From positions 32,431-96,430 of the forward strand of contig CACFKO010000004.1 in NCBI GenBank assembly GCA_902566925.1: a DNA stretch of 64,000 nucleotides, read 5' to 3'. Positions 9,001 through 20,700 of this stretch are shown piece after piece. The translations under genes were made by a program, and so were the position numbers. The notes beneath the pieces are model-generated. The model was not told the origin of the DNA, made no database searches, and saw only the letters and a program-made list of their open reading frames with translations. The first letter of the stretch is position 1. Each line of letters begins with the position of its first letter. The DNA comes from an uncultured Pelagibacteraceae bacterium. GTDB lineage: Bacteria > Pseudomonadota > Alphaproteobacteria > Pelagibacterales > Pelagibacteraceae.

Positions 9001-12000
9001 ATAAGATGAATAATACAATGGTTGATCAATAAATGCTGCATTTGTGAAAGGTAATGTGATAAGATCACCAGTTTTTACAGTATTGTTACTAGTCGTTGCA
9101 TCGTATGAAAATTTAAAATTATCATAATAAAAAGGTGCTCTTAACTCTTTTTCTCTAAAATGAATTGAGGCTTTATAATCATCTAATGCAACATCACCGA
9201 TTGAGTGTCCAGCAAATGGATCAATTAAGATACCATTTTTAAATCTAGAACCTGCAGGATTAAAAAGAGAATCTTTCTCAGATTCCCCAAATATATCTTT
9301 AGCTGCTGTTTCTTTTTCAAGAATGTTGAGAGATGTATAATATTCAAGTCTTTCGATTCTTTTTTCTAAGTTTCCGACATCTCTCATTGTAAATCGTTTA
9401 TTGTCAATATACCTTGTTTCAACATCTGCAAGAGCAAAAGTATAAGCAGGAACTTCCATCGTATAAAGAGTCATCGAATCTTCATCATCTGGTGGAGCAA
9501 CAGGAACCCTTGAAGGAGATCCCTTGATAACCTGAAATTTCCTATCTCTAGTCAGAACAAGTTTATCTATTCTTGGTACATAGTATGAATAATCCAGAGT
9601 TGTTGTTGTATCTGAATCTGGAAGAAGAAGAGAAGAATTTGCTACAGCATCAGTATTATTTGCAAGATGAAAATCTGTCGCTGTTGTTCCATCGTGTGTG
9701 TTATCTTGAACAAATGGTCTAAAATCTATAACATCTGTAAGTCTATATTCGTGGCCATCAGTTGGACTCGTATATTTTGGAATATCACCATAAGTAAATA
9801 TCTTAGAATTAGCATTAAGTCGTGAATTATCACTATTTCTTCCGTTGACATTTGCACCAATTTGAGCAGAATATGAATTAACTGTCAAAAATCCTTGACC
9901 AGAATGTGTAAATCTATCAAATACAATGGCTATTTTACCATCGGGTGGTCTTTTTCCCGGCCTTAATTGGATTGAAGAGTGTCCATAGAGATTATCTGTT
10001 TGACCAGTATCTAAAGAATATGAAGATGTAATATCGTTTGCAGATGCCAACATCATGGAATTTGATACATCAACAGTCAGTGAACCCGAATCAACAACTT
10101 TAATTAAATTAAATACATCATAAACAGGAAGTTCAATTTTTTCTCCTATAACCTTTGGTGGAGTATCTTCAAAATATTGTCCCTTTGGTGACCAAGTATG
10201 AATGTTATTTGCACCACCAGTATTCGAGTAATTAAATGCAGTATTAACGATTCCAGCAACTATGGCTTTAGTTTTACCAGAACCAGTTAATGCATTTTTC
10301 TTTGCCGTATATGCAACTGTAATTTTAATAGCTGATGAAGTATTACAATCAATGACAGCAGAAGTAGAAGCCACATTTATAGTTCTACTAATTCCATCCG
10401 TGTTACTAAAACTAAGATACTGACCATTACTAACTGGTATATAACCACTACTGTTACCAGCATCACTTTGAGAATCATTTACAACAACTATAAAATTTTC
10501 CTCAGCTTTTGCAGATGATATTGGTGTTCCAAGATCAGTAAAAGTATCAGTTCCACTTAAAGCAAATGTTACTACACCACCCGAATCAGTTGTAAGATTT
10601 TTTGTAGACTTATAAGTGTATGTAATATTATTTGCAAGAGATAGTGGTTTATCTGGAAGTGGAAATATTAGTGAATTAAGTTCCGTATTTTCTAAAATAG
10701 TATTTCCTGTTGGTAACTCAGCATACCTTGATTTTTCATCAACTTCGGCATCAGCTACTCTCGCTACAGTACTAGTTACAGCAATGGAATCTATCAGTTT
10801 TGATTCAAACGTAACATCAAAACTTGAGCATTCTCCCGAAACTGCACCACCAGTTGTATTAGCTGAAAATACAGTGCGGTCATCCATCTCAGTATCTACT
10901 TGAACTATTGCCACATCTGCATTTGCTGTATAACTAACTACATTTCGGGTATAAGTAGTGTTTGATACATCAGTAGTTTGATCCTCTAGTAAAATTATGC
11001 CAGGACTCAAATCAAACAAACCATTATCTGATTCGTCTTGTTGATATTCTAGAGCAATATTAAAAACACCAGCAAATGTACTATCTTCCCCCTGTAATGT
11101 GTTTAAATTTGGAGTTGTAATACTGATTCTTGCACCTTCATATACACCACTTACTTGACCTATTTTAGCAAAAGCTGTATTAGTATCAGCTCCACCAGTG
11201 ATATAATTAGTACTAGATGTATTACCATAGTATTTTGTACCAATAGTTATTACATCTTTTCTTACTTCAAATGTTTTTGATGTAGTATTACTCGACAAAA
11301 CTGGCATGTGACCATGAGTTGATGTATTTGCAGCCACATCAGCTTCTCTTGGAGTATCTACAACAGTTCCACTTTTGTTATTTGAGGTTCGTATATCATA
11401 AAGATATGCAGTATAATCTGATTGTGAATGTGTTACGTTCGCTGTATTACCAGATGCAGCCAAGAAATCTATATCTCTAATTCTTGCAGTTCCAATTTTA
11501 GTTTGAGAATTTCTAGTGAGAAACGTGGTTCCAAACAATGCATCCTCAGTTGAATCACCAGAAACATTTTGAGTGGCAACATTTCCAGCATAAAGATCAA
11601 CTATCATGTGTCGTGCAATATCAAAGTAACCATTTGCTTGTTTGATATGTAATTTATTACCAAAAGAAGTATTCAGATTATAAGAATTGACTGTAAGTGT
11701 ATCTCTACCCTTACTTACTGTAAGATATTTCGTTGCGATACTTTCGTATTCATATCCCTTAATATAAGCTTTGCCTGGATCAAGCCCAGCTGAAAATTTA
11801 CTTTCAAACTTAATAGTTTGACCTGAAGTACTTGTGACTAAGGTTCCAGATCCACCAGAAAAGTTATTTAAGGTTGCTACTGTAGAGTTTGTAACTGATG
11901 CAATAGTTGCAGTTTGAGCTGTATTTCCAGAGAGAAATACTACGTCACCTGCTTCCAATTCTGTATCAAAACTAGTTCCATCACCAGTGAGTGTGGATGT

Positions 12001-12984
12001 TGCACTTGAACCTGAATTGGCTGTAGTTCCAGTAATACCTTGATGTGTGGTTAATTGTAAATTAAATGGGGTTACTGTATAATTACCAGATGTATCATGA
12101 GTTCTTTTTGCAAGTGTTTTTTCTAAATTTGAATATACTGGATAATCTATTTCTTCGACTTTTTTACCACTTTCAAGTTTTAATAATTGATAAAAGTTTT
12201 CATCAGCTGCAGCCTCAACCGCATCGTCTGCAGTATATGTTTTTGCACTCAACCCTAAAACAATCTTAAACCGATTGGCTCCAGCAGCAGCATAGTTATA
12301 TGCGCCTTGTGCTGGATCTAATAGATTACCATCAGTATCAGAAGTTACTATAGATTCGGTAACTTGAAACCCAACTCTGTAAGATGGAGTACTATTAAAT
12401 TTTTCAAGAATAATAGTTTCTGCTTCCTTAAAAACAAAATAACCACCAACATAAAATACACCAGATTGACAACTAACAACTGCTGCATTAGTTTGTGCAC
12501 CAGTAGATATACCAGCAGCACCAGCAGTACTTACTGTGTTTGCTTGAGTTGATGTACCCTCAACAGTAACAGTTTCACCATCTTGAAATTCGTTAGCATT
12601 TAAATAGTTGATTACTATAACTGGTTGATCTGTTGCTGTAGCTGCAGCAGATTTAATAACCACAGCCCGAGCATTAGATGTTCCACCAGTTACGATTCCA
12701 TTTGCAAAATCTCCAGTGACAATATCGGCACCAGCAAACTGAGTTTCCAACTGAATTGTTTTTATGTTATTATCATAATTTAATTCACAACCCAATACGA
12801 TACTACCATCTTGAAAGATATGAGAACCATGTCTCTCAACTTGTTTTTGTAATATTGTTTGTAATTGTGTTACTTCTCTTGCCTGAACTGCAAACCCCGG
12901 CCGAAAAAGAATACGATAATACGCATCATCTGCATTATAATCGTCATAATACGGATCAGCATTAAAATTGGTTGTTAGTGCCAT
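6049..12984 (-). CDS. Giant DUF4815-type virion structural protein
   Basis: This 2311-aa protein begins with the DUF4815 hallmark: NADPYYDDYNADDAYYRILF, then FRPGFAVQAREVTQLQTILQ and HGSHIFQDGSIV (residues 6-65). I recognise this domain from large structural proteins of T4-like cyanophages and pelagiphages. The bulk is Thr/Asn/Gly-rich beta-like sequence. The last 90 residues (IHLYYKVKADSDPQNFDDKG to VPYVKDARTIALD) match the conserved C-terminal end I know from the same family. It occupies the place of T4 genes 9-12 directly after gp8, so it is likely the peripheral baseplate component that anchors fibres. That role is inferred from position. The start at 12984 has AGGAAAA upstream and follows gp8 by 18 nt. 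Confidence 0.75.
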   Translation of the reverse strand: MALTTNFNADPYYDDYNADDAYYRILFRPGFAVQAREVTQLQTILQKQVERHGSHIFQDGSIVLGCELNYDNNIKTIQLETQFAGADIVTGDFANGIVTGGTSNARAVVIKSAAATATDQPVIVINYLNANEFQDGETVTVEGTSTQANTVSTAGAAGISTGAQTNAAVVSCQSGVFYVGGYFVFKEAETIILEKFNSTPSYRVGFQVTESIVTSDTDGNLLDPAQGAYNYAAAGANRFKIVLGLSAKTYTADDAVEAAADENFYQLLKLESGKKVEEIDYPVYSNLEKTLAKRTHDTSGNYTVTPFNLQLTTHQGITGTTANSGSSATSTLTGDGTSFDTELEAGDVVFLSGNTAQTATIASVTNSTVATLNNFSGGSGTLVTSTSGQTIKFESKFSAGLDPGKAYIKGYEYESIATKYLTVSKGRDTLTVNSYNLNTSFGNKLHIKQANGYFDIARHMIVDLYAGNVATQNVSGDSTEDALFGTTFLTRNSQTKIGTARIRDIDFLAASGNTANVTHSQSDYTAYLYDIRTSNNKSGTVVDTPREADVAANTSTHGHMPVLSSNTTSKTFEVRKDVITIGTKYYGNTSSTNYITGGADTNTAFAKIGQVSGVYEGARISITTPNLNTLQGEDSTFAGVFNIALEYQQDESDNGLFDLSPGIILLEDQTTDVSNTTYTRNVVSYTANADVAIVQVDTEMDDRTVFSANTTGGAVSGECSSFDVTFESKLIDSIAVTSTVARVADAEVDEKSRYAELPTGNTILENTELNSLIFPLPDKPLSLANNITYTYKSTKNLTTDSGGVVTFALSGTDTFTDLGTPISSAKAEENFIVVVNDSQSDAGNSSGYIPVSNGQYLSFSNTDGISRTINVASTSAVIDCNTSSAIKITVAYTAKKNALTGSGKTKAIVAGIVNTAFNYSNTGGANNIHTWSPKGQYFEDTPPKVIGEKIELPVYDVFNLIKVVDSGSLTVDVSNSMMLASANDITSSYSLDTGQTDNLYGHSSIQLRPGKRPPDGKIAIVFDRFTHSGQGFLTVNSYSAQIGANVNGRNSDNSRLNANSKIFTYGDIPKYTSPTDGHEYRLTDVIDFRPFVQDNTHDGTTATDFHLANNTDAVANSSLLLPDSDTTTTLDYSYYVPRIDKLVLTRDRKFQVIKGSPSRVPVAPPDDEDSMTLYTMEVPAYTFALADVETRYIDNKRFTMRDVGNLEKRIERLEYYTSLNILEKETAAKDIFGESEKDSLFNPAGSRFKNGILIDPFAGHSIGDVALDDYKASIHFREKELRAPFYYDNFKFSYDATTSNNTVKTGDLITLPFTNAAFIDQPLYYSSYSINPFNITNYIGNLKLDPPSDTWFDDTTKPDVVTNQEGHHDNWALSPSDGRKGFGSQWDDWSINWSGEQVNPEPRPAISNAGSNFVSTRSSKTVQQNKTKFGVNAENPVESIVKTAGNRFVDMSIVPFIGAQRLSFTAKGMKAFTNVYVYINNTDMAANTEPAKKLVFSGANGVFQEGEVVKDSANNQGIVRIASNTVSNAATIFITDITGNTSATLASPVTSQNNRATNSSIGFAAANVVTGQTSGANGTIASIVANTRGILTGSNSQMQTDAHGSIAGDIDIPAGTFRTGDRIIRITDQANNEILTTTTVAEEHFKAKGLLQTREKLLVSTREILTRRESLTNEEIATNSFTRRSGITDYLNPLSQTFFVEPNNYPMGVFLKHLNLYFHSKDTNLPVTVQIRPVEDGLPSASHIIPFSEKTMQADSITANTTTPSATTFVFDSPVYLATGEYAIVVLSNSSQSKLWSAKIGENSAGTSRMITHQPFVGKLYGPSNAGTWSDDVGRALMFNLTRCNFTGTGGVNNYAVFSSHANGAAGNTANVLYQTFKTTTSTIEFSNTEVDYQFKSFDTTNTAVDYTNFSTDQNIKLVTGRQMTSDTNGMFLINASMSTSNSHISPVIDLDRLSVITIDNDIDNAGISANDIVITTLGAGYTNTSAGAYTGTVSAPDLADGTTATVNVQVEVTMSVNTAIGANALISANSDYTVNASNPGAFVVGEGVRIVANTSGAEISQSVQGEDAAHGIITKQTFVDSSSSKNVSTITIKTSSNNSGHFANGIIVFSDNTAQDGDHSNSQVSVGSNTFMAVLTVTGIVSNVVPIETGSGYLTTPTITLSSNVTTNATANVNGEDSAKGGNINAKYISRRATLEDGFDASDIKVILNAYKPLGTNIHLYYKVKADSDPQNFDDKGYVLMEQETPSSTYSGNIEDVKEYVYKTSNEETKYDSASVTYDTFKTFAIKIVMTTDDVTTVPYVKDARTIALD

Positions 12985-13002
12985 TTATATTTTCCTAAAG
13001 AA

Positions 13003-14718
13003 TTAGAATTCGATAATCAACTTAATATCTTCGATTTGGTCATCTGCTCTTGAAATAGGAGATCTATTTTCTACATAGATAATATCTCCTGAAAATTTTT
13101 GTAAATCCCCACCAGTTATGGCTCCAGAGCCGTTTGCAGTGGCAGAAGCTCCAGAACCACCATTTCCAACTGTGTTGGCGGCAATAACTTCTGTATTAGT
13201 AAAATATCCATAGATCCCATTAAATCCTGCAGTAGTTGAATTTCCTGCAGGAATGATATCAGTCATTCTTATGGTATTATTACCAGTAAAATCAACAACT
13301 CTACCTGTAGCTCCAGAAGTAGCACCTGTAACCAATTCATCAACTGCAAACGCAGTTCCATTCCAAGAACTAACAACTGCAGTTGTCGCTTGATCAACTA
13401 CAGATGAATTTGCAAAATCTCCATTAGAGAATTTAGGTTGAGTAAGAAGTCCGACTTTACGAAAATCATTATCGGTTGTAAAGTTATTAGATTCAGAATA
13501 TTCAAGTCTTGAATTAATAAGAATAAAGAAACCACCCAATTCTTGAATTGCATCTGAACCATGACCACCACTTGGCCCTATAATTGGAGTTAATGCTGCA
13601 GCAGGACTTGGATTAAAACTGTTTGCCTGAGAAGTATTTGCAATAACTGTGAGTGTTGCATTTGAATAATTATTACCCCCAGCAACAACTATTGCTGCAT
13701 TAATAGATCCAGCACCATTAACTGTTGCTCTTACGTTTGCACCCTGACCATCACCACTAATTACAATTTTTGGCCCGATTGCATATCCATCAGTTGTTGA
13801 GGGAGCAGTAACAGCTGGTGTAAAGGTTACAACTTTACTTGTACCATTATAATCTGTAATAGTTCCACCTTGACCAGATGCATCACCACTTGTGAAATAG
13901 ATATCATTGTTTACGATACAATCATCAGCACCAAGATTAGTACCAGTAATCGTAACTGTAGTTGAATTTGTAACTCCTGCAAGGTTTCCTGTTTCTCCAA
14001 GATACTGTGATCCCCTAGTAGTAAGATGAACAACTTCTATTGCACCATTACCACCACCAGCTGCTGCAGCTTGAGTTTCAACATCAAACTGAACCTGAGC
14101 TGGAGATAAATCAAAAGTATTAGAAAGTAATCCGTTTGCTCGTCTTACTGTATCTACTGGAATGTAGTTTGGTGTTACAAACTTTAATGCATCAGAAGCT
14201 GAAATTTGATACATAAACTTCCATTTGTATCCATCTGCTGTTGAGATTACACCTGTGCCCGTTCCAGTTGGTTTAACAGTGGAAGTTGTTGCAACAGATC
14301 CAGATGAGTTTGTGTCACTATTTGATAAACATTTGTACACATTATAATCACCTGTCATTACATAAAAATCTTGACTAAAAAGAGTACTAGTGTTATCAGT
14401 ATAAGCAAAATAACTTGTATTATTAACCCAATTTTTTCTTGGAATAGCATGTGATACATCTGAAGCTGTAACTTTCTTAGCAGCAATCATATCACGCCAG
14501 TTTTCGTAATGGGTATTTGCTACAGAATCGGTTGGGCTGGGTGGATCTGCATCATCAGACCATCCAGTTACCTTTCCTATAAAAAGATACATATTTGAGT
14601 TAAGGAGTCCGCTGGAGTCTGAAATAGCAGCGCCAGATCCGAAAGACACCTCATCAAACGCTTCTAAAAATTGTTTAGCGTTGTGAATTCTGAATTTATT
14701 AGTTACTAAAGCGGCCAT
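13003..14718 (-). CDS. 8: Baseplate wedge protein gp8
   Basis: This 571-aa protein is a T4 gp8 homologue. The N-terminus (VTNKFRIHNAKQFLEAF, SFGSG) and the block FIGKVTGWSDDADPPSPTDS...WRDMIAAKKVT...HAIPRKNW (residues about 45-120) line up with T4 gp8 (PPYPTDSV, IPRRDW). The conserved DGYKWKFMYQI and the C-terminal FSGDIIYVENRSPISRADDQ (T4: SGEMIYMENRPPI...DQTEEI) also match. gp8 dimers join gp10, gp7 and gp6 in the wedge. It is longer than T4 gp8 (334 aa) because of a glycine-rich insert at residues about 215-480. A CTAAATA box lies 43 nt upstream. The gp7 gene precedes it, the T4 order. Confidence 0.88.
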   Translation of the reverse strand: MAALVTNKFRIHNAKQFLEAFDEVSFGSGAAISDSSGLLNSNMYLFIGKVTGWSDDADPPSPTDSVANTHYENWRDMIAAKKVTASDVSHAIPRKNWVNNTSYFAYTDNTSTLFSQDFYVMTGDYNVYKCLSNSDTNSSGSVATTSTVKPTGTGTGVISTADGYKWKFMYQISASDALKFVTPNYIPVDTVRRANGLLSNTFDLSPAQVQFDVETQAAAAGGGNGAIEVVHLTTRGSQYLGETGNLAGVTNSTTVTITGTNLGADDCIVNNDIYFTSGDASGQGGTITDYNGTSKVVTFTPAVTAPSTTDGYAIGPKIVISGDGQGANVRATVNGAGSINAAIVVAGGNNYSNATLTVIANTSQANSFNPSPAAALTPIIGPSGGHGSDAIQELGGFFILINSRLEYSESNNFTTDNDFRKVGLLTQPKFSNGDFANSSVVDQATTAVVSSWNGTAFAVDELVTGATSGATGRVVDFTGNNTIRMTDIIPAGNSTTAGFNGIYGYFTNTEVIAANTVGNGGSGASATANGSGAITGGDLQKFSGDIIYVENRSPISRADDQIEDIKLIIEF

Positions 14719-14760
14719 TGTGTTTCCTCCAAAACCTTTTTAAAAAAATTTATTCTAATA

Positions 14761-14767
14761 TATTTAG
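14761..14767 (-). promoter_or_regulatory. Candidate late box CTAAATA before gp8
   Basis: CTAAATA on the minus strand, 43 nt upstream of the gp8 start and immediately after the gp7 stop codon (14771-14773). The 52-nt intergenic gap is one of the few in this module, which fits a promoter location. Confidence 0.4.
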
Positions 14768-14770
14768 TCA

Positions 14771-17700
14771 TCAAACAATCTGTTCTGATCTTGAAACAAG
14801 TATCGCAGAATCAGATCTTTTGAAAAAATCTGTTGCACTAGTAGAAGAATCGGTGGTTTCAATCGTCATTGAAACATTATTAGCTATTCTTGAAATATCA
14901 AATCTTGCCATATCCAAATTCAATAATTTATAATTATCAGTGTCTGGCTGATCCTCTACTAATATGGAATCGTTACCTTCAAAAACTATTTTATGTTCAG
15001 AAACTTGAAAAACATCTTCAAGCATCATTTGTCCTTCTTCTTCACTTAATACATAATTAAAAGTTTCAGTTTCACTAGTTTCTAATAGAAGTGCATCACT
15101 CATTTCTTTCATAAGAACATTATCATCTTGAGTTGTTTCATTACCTTCATGATCTTCAGTTGATATAAATCCACCAGTATCATCTTCATTTAATACTTTA
15201 CTGTGAGCAATACCTAAAGAAACATTTAGCGGTGAATCCTGAAAAGCAATATATCCACCAATGGAATCTTCAGCTAAAATTCTATCCCCATCTTCATATA
15301 TAATGTCATTTCCAACAATATCAGTAAATGCAGCGATAGACAATGTGAATGTCCCAAAACCATCTGAGTCTTCACCTCTAGTATATCCATGATTTACATC
15401 ACCAGTTCCATTGAAAATTAGATCAATTCTAACTAGTTCAGCTGTAGGATCTAGAGTAAATGCTTCCATTACTAAAAATCCATCTTCTGTCTTTGGAGTA
15501 TCATCTAATCCATATTCAACTTTATAGTTTTCAGCTGAACTTATTGTTTTAGAATCTTCAACTGTTATTTCAAGAAGATTAGCAGATACCGCAGTGATAA
15601 CTGTTGATTCTTCTCCATTTTGATAGTAAAATCTTCCACCACCTACAACAGCAGAAGGAAATTCGCCTCCAGATACAGTTATGGTTGTTCCACTTTGAGT
15701 GATGGTTCCTACATTATAATATTTAAAGAAAAAATCCTCTAAAACAAAATGACTTGTACCATCACTTTCATCTACAATTAAGTCTCCATCTTCAGCTTGA
15801 ATAACTGCATTTTCTGATTTATGAGTCTCAGACTCTAAAAGTAAATTATCATCCAGAGTTATTTCAGAATCGTTATGTGGTTCAAATCCAAAAAATGGAA
15901 CAAACTGTCCTATGGTAAACTCTTCTTGAGTGATATTATCAAAAGTAAAATCTTCTAATTTAATTTGATCAGATGCTTCTTGAAGGATACCCTCTTCTTC
16001 CAAAATTAAGTCATGAAGCCCAACTCCTACGAGTCTAGCAGGATCTGCGATTGTTGTATGTACATCTTCCTCTGTTGCAAGACTTCCATTTGAACCCCGC
16101 TCTTGTACTATGAAAAAATCATCCTCTGTTACAATATTACCAACCCCCTCAGTATTATCTTCAAGGACAATTGAAGCACCTTCCATTTTTATAAGTTCAA
16201 AAACATCGGGGTCATCAGATTCTAAAATAATTGAATTGTCTTCTGGTGTATCGAGTTCCATTTCGATAACACCAACTTGTGATACCTTTCTTGATGAACG
16301 AGGATCTTGAATTTCGATTGCAAGTGCCTCACCGAAACCATGTTGGTGTTCAAGAAAGTTTCCCTCTAACAATAACTTTCCACCAGTTTCGCCAGGAACT
16401 GTATCATCCTCTAATTGAACTACATCAAGTGGCACCTCAACAGATTCTAGAACTATGAGATTGTTAAAATCAAATTCAAATTGGGTGGCTGTTCCTGTTG
16501 CAGTCACACCCCTCTCATAAGCTTCAGCTATAAGATTATCTGGTTGACTACTTATACTTGCTTCCGAAACAAAAGATCTACCATCTTCAGTTGTTAATTC
16601 AAATTCACCCGACAACAATGAAAGAGCAACGGCTCCATAACTTCTTCCAGTATTTTTAAACCCTCTTTCAAGAAAACTACCCTCATTTAGAGTATCACCA
16701 GTATTTAAGGTTGAAACTGTAGGTGTAACTGATACAGCAACTCCAGCCCATCCTACCTGAAATTTATTTTCTGGATCTACTTCTATGAGAAGTTTTTCTT
16801 CGTCTTCAAAAATAATTTCACCTTCAGCACCAGTACCAGCTTCTATTCTGATTCCAGAACTTTCTTCATTTATTAAAAATCCATTATCATGAGTCCCATG
16901 TATATTTTCAAGTTGTATAGACATATCTCCATCGGAAACTATATCAATTTCTCTAAGAGTGTCTACTTCCTCTGTCATGGAAGATTCTGTAGCAATATAT
17001 ACTGGATTCGTACTATCAGACTCTTCTAGGAGTATAAAGTCGTATTGATATCCTGTAGATGTAGGTTCTTGTTGTTCATATAAAATTTTACCATCATCTT
17101 CATAATGAAGATCGCCCTGATCGTTTTCCAATCTTATGTTTTGGATATCGTCAATATCCATTACTATTCTACTAGTAAAACTAAGATCCAATAAAGCAGA
17201 ACCAGCTTCCGCTGTTGGAAAAATGAGCATTGGAAGTGTAAACCCATTTCCTACATCGTAAGATTCTCCTTTGAAGTTTGTGTCAGTAATAAATTCTTCT
17301 ATTTCAAGTGCAATTCGTTCTTCAGTGTGATTCGTAATAATATATTCTAAATCATCGGCATCATTTTCCCCTCTAATATTGAAAAAGACTGTTGTTGGTT
17401 CTTCCAACAAATATGCACGACTATCACTATCATCATCTTCAAAGGTAAAGTAAGCAGGAGTGTCATCTACTGATGAATCAGCTTCTTCTAAAGATAGAGC
17501 ATCATTATTTTCCTGTACAATGACTCCACTATCTGTAAGAGCAGGGAGAGTATAAGATTCCAACAAAATACTGTAAATTTCATCTTGTACAAGATAGCAC
17601 TCAAAATTTTCCATTTGAAAATTTGAAGCTTCTTCCTCATTACGAATTTTAAGTAGAGCGGATTTTGGTTGTGTTTCAAGAAGAACACTTTCCTTTTCAT

Positions 17701-20700
17701 TTTCATTTAAAAGATCAAAACCATCTTCTAATTTTAAAGTATAGATTGTATCTTCATCTTCCTCTAAAACAAAATGTGAAATTTTGTCTGATCTAACTTG
17801 ATGACCATCACCTACAGCCTCTTCCAATTCCATGAATACAGTTTCTTGTATATCACCAAGTGGAGTTTCTAATCCAAGTGGTCTATCTCCCGCCTCAACT
17901 TGTCTTTCAAGTAATGGAAAAGTATCATCTTCATATACAAGTTGTCCCTCTGTTACGAAAGATGAAAAAGTTTCTTGTCGTATTTTGAATCCCTGTGAAA
18001 ATTGGCCAGATTCATCTTCTTGAACAAAATGTGCTCCATCTAAGGTAGGGGTAGGTTCACTGTCTTCATTTAATATTTTACCTGCAGAGTCGAGAGGTGC
18101 GGATGTGGTATCTTCTAACTCAATGTGACCTCTTCCTTCCTCCAACTCTATGAAATTTAAAATTCTAAGACCATCCATAACAATAAAATCACCAAAAGAT
18201 TCATCTATTGTTATGACATCTGGAAACTCGGGCTCAAGACCCTCTAGTATTAAAACAGAATCATCTTCACCTAAAACTCTTCCAAGGAATGGTTCAAAAA
18301 ATTCATATATGAATGGGCCAGATACATGAGATCTTTCGTCTAGAAAGGCACCTTTAACAGTAGAATTACCTTTATCTGTTTCTCCGTCATCTAAGATAAG
18401 TACATCTTCGTCAGTGTCGTTAGATTCTTGCTCCAAAAGTATACGAACTAATTCTTCTTCAGTAAGTAAAGAGTCTACAGTTTCTTCAATTAATCTATCT
18501 CCAACTCCACCACCTAGATCTTGTTCAAGTAGTAACTCACCAATATTATCAAGTGCAAGGAAAAAACCAGACTCTTCTAATTGTATTATATCATTACCAT
18601 GTTCTAATTGTAAATCAAATTGAACACTACTTCCTGTAGTGTCCATATATACATCAAATTTTTCAATTATAGTAATTTCAGTAGAAAATCCTTTAATATC
18701 ATAACTCTTTTCAACTGCACATTGACAATCACCTTGATCTGGCATTATTTCAACTTCTTTAGTCCTGAACAATAGAGCACCAACTGAATTTGAAACTAAT
18801 GCGGTATTTGCTTGAGTAGAGTTTATATTGTTTGTTGCGTTATCGAACAACTTAACGAAAACATTAGATGATACTTGAATCTCACCAAACAGAGCCATCC
18901 CAGCTGGATGCACTAATTCTAATATCTTGTCTCTATAAGTTGCAACGTCTTTATCTGTTTTAACAACATACGAAAAATCTTGATAATAAAAATTATCTTG
19001 CATTTTAGTTGTACCACTCAACAATCCATAATTACCATCAAAATATCCTGCATACTCCGCATAAACACCAAGATTTCCTTTCAATTCTGCAGTACCATCC
19101 CCAACGGCTGAAGCATTAATTATTGGAGCTGTACCATAGCCAGCACCAAAATTAGTAACCTTAACAGTTTCAATTGCACCAACAGCAAGTGATGAAACTT
19201 TAATTACTGCATTATTGCCAGGTATTCCTGTGTTTGCAAACGTGGCATTTGCTTCATCTATTGTACTCTCAACTATAATAGATCCATTACTTGCACTAGT
19301 ACTATAATCATCATTCGCAGTTCCTACACCATTTTCAAAAGATAACTGTGTAGTAGTTTCATCTTCAGTAAGTATCAAATCAGCTATCACGTTCGCTGTA
19401 ACAATTTGTCTAACATTCAGAGCTGTTTCACTAGTATCAGTGGGTGATGAAGGTAAAGTTACAGTATAGGTAGAAGTATTAACAATATCTAAAATTGTAT
19501 GATTGTTGTTATATACAGTATTATCTGTTGCAGATGAAGAACCAGTAACTACAATTCTATCTCCTGCAGAGAATCCATGAGTATTTTGTGTAAAAGTAGC
19601 AGTAGCCCCAGAAACTTCAATGGATGCTGTTCCAAATTCACCTATTCCAGTTGGAGAACTATCAAGCTGACTGTAAGAAGTGAGAGTGTCATTTGTACTA
19701 AATGTATTAGCACTTGTCATCTGAACTCTTAAAACAGTGTTTCCAGCTTCCGCTAGAGATGTAGCGGATTCGTCAAGAAAATCAAGGACAACACCAAAAG
19801 CATTATTAGTCTGGTTTTTAATTAGAGTATTAGCTGTAAATGAATTTGCAATTGTATTTGAAAGAGTAACAAATATTGAATTTGCACCAACCTTATATTC
19901 TGTGGGCCCGTAAAAAGCTATTTCACTATTTGATACACTAATTGCTGGCATTGTTTCATAACCCTGACCAGAGGACAGAATTTGAACTGATCGAACACCA
20001 CCAATTGAAGTTTCCTGCATTGTTGCTGCACCATGATAGCTGGTATCACTATTGGCAGTTGGAGTTCCATTAATAGTAATAGTTGCCCCAGTCGCAACGA
20101 ATCCAGAATTTTCTCCATTAGAATGTGCTGTATTACCACCTACTTCTTTGGTCAAATCAAAAATGGTTACAGTATCATTGTTCACAAAGTTGGTTAATGT
20201 TGGATCGGTATTATAAGTCTTTTCAAATGCGATAGAACCTAATGCATAAGTAATTGATGTGGAATTTGTACTAACAACAGTACCATATTTTGAGTTGGCT
20301 GGTGAATATATTGTAATACTCTCACCACTACCAAACTTTGCAATGAAATCTCCCGCTTTTGGAGTGGCACCACCAGAAAGACCATCGAATGGAACAGTAA
20401 AAGTAGTGGTAGAATTTGAATGATTATGAACATTCCTGTTATAAGGAGCCCACGGAGAAGCAAAAGCTGCAGCATCAATAGTTGTATTTGACTGTGTGGA
20501 AATTACTTCATTTTGTGTAAATACGTTTGCTGTCTTGACAATAGTATCAACTCTCGCTGCAGCACCAGTACCACCAGTTCCATCATTAACAAATACTACA
20601 ACATCACCTACAGTATAGCCGTCACCAGAATCTATAACATCAACACCAGTAAGAGAAGCTGCAGCAATTGAACCAACTTCGGCTTTAGCTCCTTCACCCG

